This document shows, piece by piece, positions 60,072 through 64,000 of a stretch of 64,000 nt of DNA. The translations under genes and the position numbers were made by a program. The stretch covers positions 62,001 to 126,000 of the forward strand of contig DASZJG010000083.1 of the NCBI GenBank assembly GCA_035948315.1, in the 5' to 3' direction. The notes below the pieces were generated by a model. The model did not search any database, was not told the DNA's origin, and worked only from the letters and a program-made list of their open reading frames with translations. Source of the stretch: CAJCJE01 sp035948315. GTDB taxonomy: Bacteria > Actinomycetota > Actinomycetes > Mycobacteriales > Pseudonocardiaceae. Position 1 is the stretch's first letter, and every line of letters begins with the position of its first letter.

Positions 60072-61226
60072 CTAGTGGCCGCCTTCGGCGATGATCTCGC
60101 CGAGGGCGGCCATGGCCGCGCGCAGCTGGTCGTCGCGCAGGTAGGGCGCAGGCCCGAAGCGCAGGTGGGTGCCCCGGCTGTCGGTCCGCACGCCGCGTTC
60201 GGCGAGCCGCTCCTGCCAGCGTGCGGCATGCGGCGTGTCTATGGTGAGGAAGCCGCCGAACGCGCTGCGCGGCCTGGTCCGATCGCGGGTGGCGATCTCG
60301 TCGGGCACGTCGAGCTGGTCGAACTCCCGCGCCAGCAACGTGGTCTGGCGCAGGTAGCTCGCGCGCAGCCAATTGGCCGTGAGGCCGTGCTCGGTGAAGA
60401 AGTCGAACACGCGCGCGGCGCGATAGTTGCTGGTCGGGTCGTAGGTGGCGCCCGCGAAACGCATGCCGCCGGTGGCATAGCCGACCTCGCCGGGATCGCG
60501 CCGCGCGGCCAGCTCGCCGAACTCCGCGTACCAGCCGGTGAGCACGGGGCGCAGTTCCTGCGCGTGCGCGGGCAGCCGCAGGAAACAGTTGCCCTCGCCC
60601 AGTTGCAGGTACTTGTACCCGCCACCGACCACCCATGCCTGCTCCGGCGCGGCGAAGGGCACCGCGCCGAGCGCGTGATACGCGTCCACCAGCAGTTCCG
60701 CGCCGCCCCGGTTGGCGGCCAACTCGTCGAGGTTCGGCACGATGGCCGAGGTGCCGAACAGCACCGCCGAGACCAGCACGGCCGCGGTCCGGTCGTCGAT
60801 CCGCGCGGCCATCCGCTCGGCCAGTGTCTCCACCGGATCGGTCGGCACGACGACGAGTTCGATGCCGGCCTCGCCCAAGCGCGCCAACTGCCGGCGCAGC
60901 GTGTGGAACTCACCGTCCGATGTGATCAGTCGCGGCTTCGCGCGGAGGTCCACTGCGGACAGAAAGCGGAGCACGAGTTCGTGCGTGTTCTGGCCGAGCG
61001 CCAGGTCCGCGCCGGGCTCACCGAGAAAGGCCCGGAAACCGTCGCGTACCTCCTCGGCGACCTCGAACGCGCGACCCCATTTGGTGTCCACGCCCTCTGC
61101 CGCGTCCAGGAACGCGTCGATCTGGCCCTGGAGCGCGACATCCGGCCACGCCTGGTGCGAATGCCCGGTGAGCAGCAACCGCTCGCCGACGCGAAACCGA
61201 GAGTAATGCTTCGCGAGGTCGTTCAC
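60072..61226 (-). CDS. kynU: Kynureninase-like PLP enzyme
   Basis: 384 aa aminotransferase class V fold. PLP-lysine in VVGGGYKYLQLGEGNCFLRLP (Lys about 213), with LLVDAYHALGAVPF supplying the Asp that contacts the pyridine N. RLLLTGHSHQAWPD and LALGQNTHELVLRFLSAVD fit kynureninases. Converts L-kynurenine to anthranilate plus alanine. GTG start overlaps the stop of tryptophan dioxygenase. With the CoA ligase opposite, anthranilate would be activated next. Confidence 0.86.
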   Translation of the reverse strand: MNDLAKHYSRFRVGERLLLTGHSHQAWPDVALQGQIDAFLDAAEGVDTKWGRAFEVAEEVRDGFRAFLGEPGADLALGQNTHELVLRFLSAVDLRAKPRLITSDGEFHTLRRQLARLGEAGIELVVVPTDPVETLAERMAARIDDRTAAVLVSAVLFGTSAIVPNLDELAANRGGAELLVDAYHALGAVPFAAPEQAWVVGGGYKYLQLGEGNCFLRLPAHAQELRPVLTGWYAEFGELAARRDPGEVGYATGGMRFAGATYDPTSNYRAARVFDFFTEHGLTANWLRASYLRQTTLLAREFDQLDVPDEIATRDRTRPRSAFGGFLTIDTPHAARWQERLAERGVRTDSRGTHLRFGPAPYLRDDQLRAAMAALGEIIAEGGH

Positions 61227-62023
61227 AGTTCGCTCCGTACGGCCCAGAGGTCGGGGAAGACCGGGGTGAACGTGGTGCCGCGCAGATAGGCGGCGCCGGA
61301 GGAGCCACCAGTGCCGGACTTGTCGCCGATGGTCCGCTCGACCATCTTTACGTGCCGGTAGCGCCACTCCTGTAGGCCCTCGTCCAGGTCGACCATGCGT
61401 TCGGCGACCTGCGCTGGCCCCTGGTCGTCGTGGTAGACGGCGAGCAGCGCCTGCTGCACGTCCTTGGACGGCTCGGCGGGTTGGCTGACGTCGCGGTTGA
61501 GGATCTCGGCCGGGATCTGGTAGCCGTGCGCGCCCAGGTAGCGCAGGAACGAGTCGTACAGCGAGGGCTTGCTCATCGCTTCCACGAGCGCCGCGCGCTC
61601 GGCGGTGCCCTCGCGATACGCCGACAGCACCCGCGAGTCGCGCCTGCCGAGCAGCGCCTCCAGCCTGCGGAACTGGGCGGACTGGAAGCCGCTGGACGCG
61701 TCGAGCCGTGCGCGGAAGCTGGTGAACTGGCGCGGCGTCATGGTTTCCAGCACATCGATCTGGGCGACCACCACCTTGAAGATGGTCAGGGCCCGCCGCA
61801 GGGTGTGCAGCGAGTGCGTGGTCTCCCCCGCTTCCAGCTTGGTCTGCAGATGGCCGAGTTCGTGCAGCAACTGCTTGAACCACAACTCGTAGACCTGGTG
61901 GATGACGATGAACAGCATCTCGTCGTGCTCGGCCGAACGCGGTCGTTGCGCGGTGAGCACCTCGTCCAGGGCGAGGTAGGAGGCGTAGTTGAGCGCCTCG
62001 GCGCCCGGTTGCTGGTCGGTCAT
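61223..62023 (-). CDS. kynA: Tryptophan 2,3-dioxygenase
   Basis: 266 aa heme enzyme that opens the indole ring of L-tryptophan to N-formylkynurenine. MLFIVIHQVYELWFKQLLHELGHL (about 35-60) holds the substrate and heme-pocket residues, and RYRHVKMVERTIGDKSGTGGSSGAAYL (about 225-252) the heme-binding His and GTGG motif. Full length for bacterial TDO. Starts 4 bases inside the PaaX stop and overlaps kynureninase. Formylkynurenine hydrolysis would need a formamidase that is not seen in this window. Confidence 0.94.
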   Translation of the reverse strand: MTDQQPGAEALNYASYLALDEVLTAQRPRSAEHDEMLFIVIHQVYELWFKQLLHELGHLQTKLEAGETTHSLHTLRRALTIFKVVVAQIDVLETMTPRQFTSFRARLDASSGFQSAQFRRLEALLGRRDSRVLSAYREGTAERAALVEAMSKPSLYDSFLRYLGAHGYQIPAEILNRDVSQPAEPSKDVQQALLAVYHDDQGPAQVAERMVDLDEGLQEWRYRHVKMVERTIGDKSGTGGSSGAAYLRGTTFTPVFPDLWAVRSEL

Positions 62024-62820
62024 GGCGTGGTCACCTCGTCGAAATAGCGTTGAGCCGCTGATGCGAGCGCGGGATAGCGGCGGTGGAACAACTCGATGGC
62101 GGCCTGCCGCCCCTCGGGCGCGGCGAGCAGGTCTTCCGGCAGTTCGGGATCGACGAAGGCGAACTGGCGGAAGGCGTGTACCAGCCGGGTGCGCAGCTGC
62201 CAGGCTTCGCGGTTGGTCCGCGCGGGCGCGTCCGCGAACGCGTCGACGAACGCGCGATAGCGCTTGGCCAGCGCGTCCAGGTCCCAGATCCGCTCGATCA
62301 GCCCGTGTACGAGCGATGGCGTGCCGAGCATCAGGCCCGCGTACCGGGTGACGCCGAGTTCGTCGAGCAGGGCGAGCGCGGCGTGCTCGCGGTCGTGCGG
62401 CGCGATCCAGGTGCCGTCCTGCAACGAGCCGAAGCCGAGAAAGCGCAACCTGCGCACCAGCCGTTCGCGCGCGGCGCGCGACTCGTCCGGGATGGCCTGC
62501 CAGAGCACGGTCCACTGGTCGGCGGCGGCAGGCTTGGCCGTCCCGATGGAGAAGATGCGCCGGTCGCCGTCGGCCAGGATCGCGATCATCCTCGGTGTGA
62601 GCGTGTAATGCACCAGCCTGCCGCGTTTCGCCGGGCGGAGCAGGTCGCCGCGGACCATCCTGGCCAGGGCGATGCGGGCCGCGCCCGGCGAGAAGCCGAA
62701 CTCGCCGAGCAGCGCGACCACCCCGCCGGACCACACCTCCCGCGTCTCGCGCGGCTCGATGTAGGCACCGGCGAGGGTGGTCACCAGCTCCTGCGGAGTC
62801 AGCTCACCGTCCTCGACCAT
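62020..62820 (-). CDS. PaaX-family transcriptional regulator
   Basis: 266 aa. Winged-helix N-terminus FGFSPGAARIALARMVRGDLLRPAKRGRLVHYTLTPRM (about 40-80), middle domain SQWTVLWQAIP-like QWTVLWQAIPDESRAARERLVRRLRFLGFG and C-terminal CPAAC-like helices. PaaX senses aryl-CoA thioesters; here 2-aminobenzoyl-CoA made by the divergent ligase is a natural candidate effector. First gene of the tryptophan unit; the divergent promoters share a 46-base gap. Confidence 0.86.
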   Translation of the reverse strand: MVEDGELTPQELVTTLAGAYIEPRETREVWSGGVVALLGEFGFSPGAARIALARMVRGDLLRPAKRGRLVHYTLTPRMIAILADGDRRIFSIGTAKPAAADQWTVLWQAIPDESRAARERLVRRLRFLGFGSLQDGTWIAPHDREHAALALLDELGVTRYAGLMLGTPSLVHGLIERIWDLDALAKRYRAFVDAFADAPARTNREAWQLRTRLVHAFRQFAFVDPELPEDLLAAPEGRQAAIELFHRRYPALASAAQRYFDEVTTP

Positions 62821-62866
62821 GGCACAACTCTATACACCACAGCCCGCTGCACCGTAATCTATCGGC

Positions 62867-64000
62867 GTGTTCAATGTCGCGTCCTACTTCGTCGACCGGA
62901 ACCTCGACGAAGGCCGAGCCGACCACGTCGCGCTGATCAGCGGCACCGACAAGATCACCTACGGCGAGCTGGCCAAGCTGGTGAACCGAATCGGCAACGT
63001 GCTGATCGATCGGGGCGTTCGTCGTGGCGACCGGGTGCTGCTCGCGCTCGCGGACGGGGTCGAGTTCGTCGCCACCTGGTACGCGGTGCAGAAGATCGGC
63101 GCGGTCAGCGCGGAGGTCTACACGTTCCTGCCGGCCAAGGACTTCGCCTACTACCTCGGCTACACCGAGGCCGCGTTGGTCGTCGTCGACGCGGACACGC
63201 TGCCGAAGATGCGCGAAGCGGGCGCGAAGAACCTGCTCGTCGTCGGCGAGTCGTTCGACGCCCTGCTCGCCACGGCTCCCGACGAGCTGATCGCCGCGCC
63301 GACCACCGCCGACGAGGTGACGATCTGGAAGTTCACCACCGGCAGCACCGGCTCGCCCAAGGCATGCCCGCACCCGGCCGGCAGCCCGCTGCACAGCTTC
63401 CATGGCTACGCGCGCGGCGTGCTCGACATCCGCGCCGAGGACATCGTGCTGCCGGTGCCGAAGCTGTTCTTCGGCTACGCCCGCGACCTGGCCACGCTGT
63501 TCCCGTTCGGCGTCGGCGGCACCGGGATCGCCTTCCCGGAGCGCAGCACGCCCGAGCGGATCTTCGAGTTGATCGCCACGCACCGGCCGACGATCCTGGT
63601 CAACGTGCCGACGATGATGTCCGCGATGATCGCCAGTGCGGGCGAGGCGGACCTGAGCTGTCTGCGCCTGGCCACCTCGGCGGGCGAAACGCTGCCGGCG
63701 GAGCTGCTGGCCAAGTGGCACGCGCGGTTCGGCGTCGAGGTACTGGACGGCATCGGCTCGTCCGAGGCGTACCACATCTACATCAGCAACCGGCCCGGTC
63801 AGGTGCGCGCGGGCAGCGCGGGCCAGGTCGTGCCCGGGTACCGGGCGCGGATCACCGACGACGACGGCGCGCCGCTGCCCGACGGCGAAACCGGCGTGCT
63901 GGAGGTGACCGGCCCGACGACCGCCCTCGGCTACGTCGGCGACCCGAAGAAATCCGCCCGCACCTTCCACGGCGACACGGTGCGCAGCGGCGACCTGTTC
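62867..64000 (+). CDS. Benzoate/2-aminobenzoate-CoA ligase family protein, 3' end beyond window
   Basis: At least 378 aa, open at the window end. Acyl-CoA-synthetase fold: FNVASYFVDRNLDEGRADHVALI, ATP-binding P-loop TTGSTGSPKACPH (about 155-167), VLPVPKLFFGYARDLATLFPF typical of benzoate-CoA ligases, and IGSSEAYHIYISN (A5) plus RSGDLF near the end of the visible part. Forms aryl-CoA from an aromatic acid, CoA and ATP. Divergence from PaaX-kynA-kynU makes anthranilate the likely substrate, giving 2-aminobenzoyl-CoA. GTG start. Confidence 0.87.
   Translation, partial: MFNVASYFVDRNLDEGRADHVALISGTDKITYGELAKLVNRIGNVLIDRGVRRGDRVLLALADGVEFVATWYAVQKIGAVSAEVYTFLPAKDFAYYLGYTEAALVVVDADTLPKMREAGAKNLLVVGESFDALLATAPDELIAAPTTADEVTIWKFTTGSTGSPKACPHPAGSPLHSFHGYARGVLDIRAEDIVLPVPKLFFGYARDLATLFPFGVGGTGIAFPERSTPERIFELIATHRPTILVNVPTMMSAMIASAGEADLSCLRLATSAGETLPAELLAKWHARFGVEVLDGIGSSEAYHIYISNRPGQVRAGSAGQVVPGYRARITDDDGAPLPDGETGVLEVTGPTTALGYVGDPKKSARTFHGDTVRSGDLF

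Overview
The window is 64 kb of high-GC DNA in which nearly all coding sequence has G or C at third codon positions. GTG starts, ATGA/GTGA stop-start overlaps and GGAGG-type ribosome sites are frequent. Family content points to a soil actinomycete, probably of the Pseudonocardiales/Streptomyces type: DUF574 methyltransferase, AfsR/SARP-like regulator, PspC-like sensor kinase, duplicate methionine aminopeptidase next to an XRE gene, and an actinobacterial high-affinity hydrogenase. The genus is inferred, not shown. I see no tRNA, rRNA, transposase, integrase or CRISPR array.

Region by region. 1-9.5 kb is an efflux/stress block: a cut-off MFS pump, a MarR-MFS-YceI operon with repeated carboxypeptidase-regulatory-like domains, a DUF2156 (lysyltransferase-like) membrane protein, and an MFS pump divergent from a TetR gene with three operator copies between them. 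9.5-20.6 kb is mixed housekeeping and regulation: dienelactone hydrolase, DUF574 methyltransferase, NarL/sensor-kinase pair, map/XRE divergent pair, GNAT, TetR, and a large secreted GH15 glucoamylase-like enzyme. It also has two minisatellite-like repeat tracts.

20.6-35.1 kb is the centrepiece: a complete group 1h-type (high-affinity, atmospheric H2) [NiFe]-hydrogenase locus. A 16-gene, roughly 12-kb leftward cluster runs SIS-2, a HypC-like gene, SIS-1, small subunit, large subunit, NifU/modified-Rieske fusion, DUF5947, DUF6084, an unnamed 456-aa protein, maturation protease, a 35-aa membrane peptide, hypC, hypD, hypE, hypA, hypB. hypF lies convergently beyond hypB. Nearly all junctions overlap or are a few bases apart, so the cluster is probably co-transcribed. 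Its promoter region carries a near-consensus CRP-type palindrome. The two SIS-domain sugar-phosphate-isomerase-like proteins, the odd HypC paralogue and the DUF proteins are the least understood part.

35.4-45.9 kb holds an EamA exporter, a nucleoside hydrolase-ribokinase pair, an AfsR-like regulator with an apparent 5' frameshift, an FAD monooxygenase, a small secreted protein, an enolase-superfamily sugar-acid dehydratase-like gene and a 2'-5' RNA ligase-like gene.

45.9-60.1 kb is a carbohydrate block. A leftward operon contains a fucose/arabinose-isomerase-like enzyme, a secreted GH172 (DUF2961) glycosidase, an ABC sugar importer and an FGGY kinase. It has a 16-bp perfect palindrome in its promoter and a divergent LacI regulator. 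Together these look like a pentofuranoside (possibly D-arabinan) utilisation pathway. A secreted S15 peptidase and a secreted GH28-like pectinase with its own LacI-type operator follow.

60.1-64 kb holds kynureninase, tryptophan 2,3-dioxygenase and a PaaX-type regulator, divergent from a benzoate/2-aminobenzoate-CoA ligase-like gene that runs off the window. This suggests tryptophan breakdown through anthranilate to 2-aminobenzoyl-CoA.
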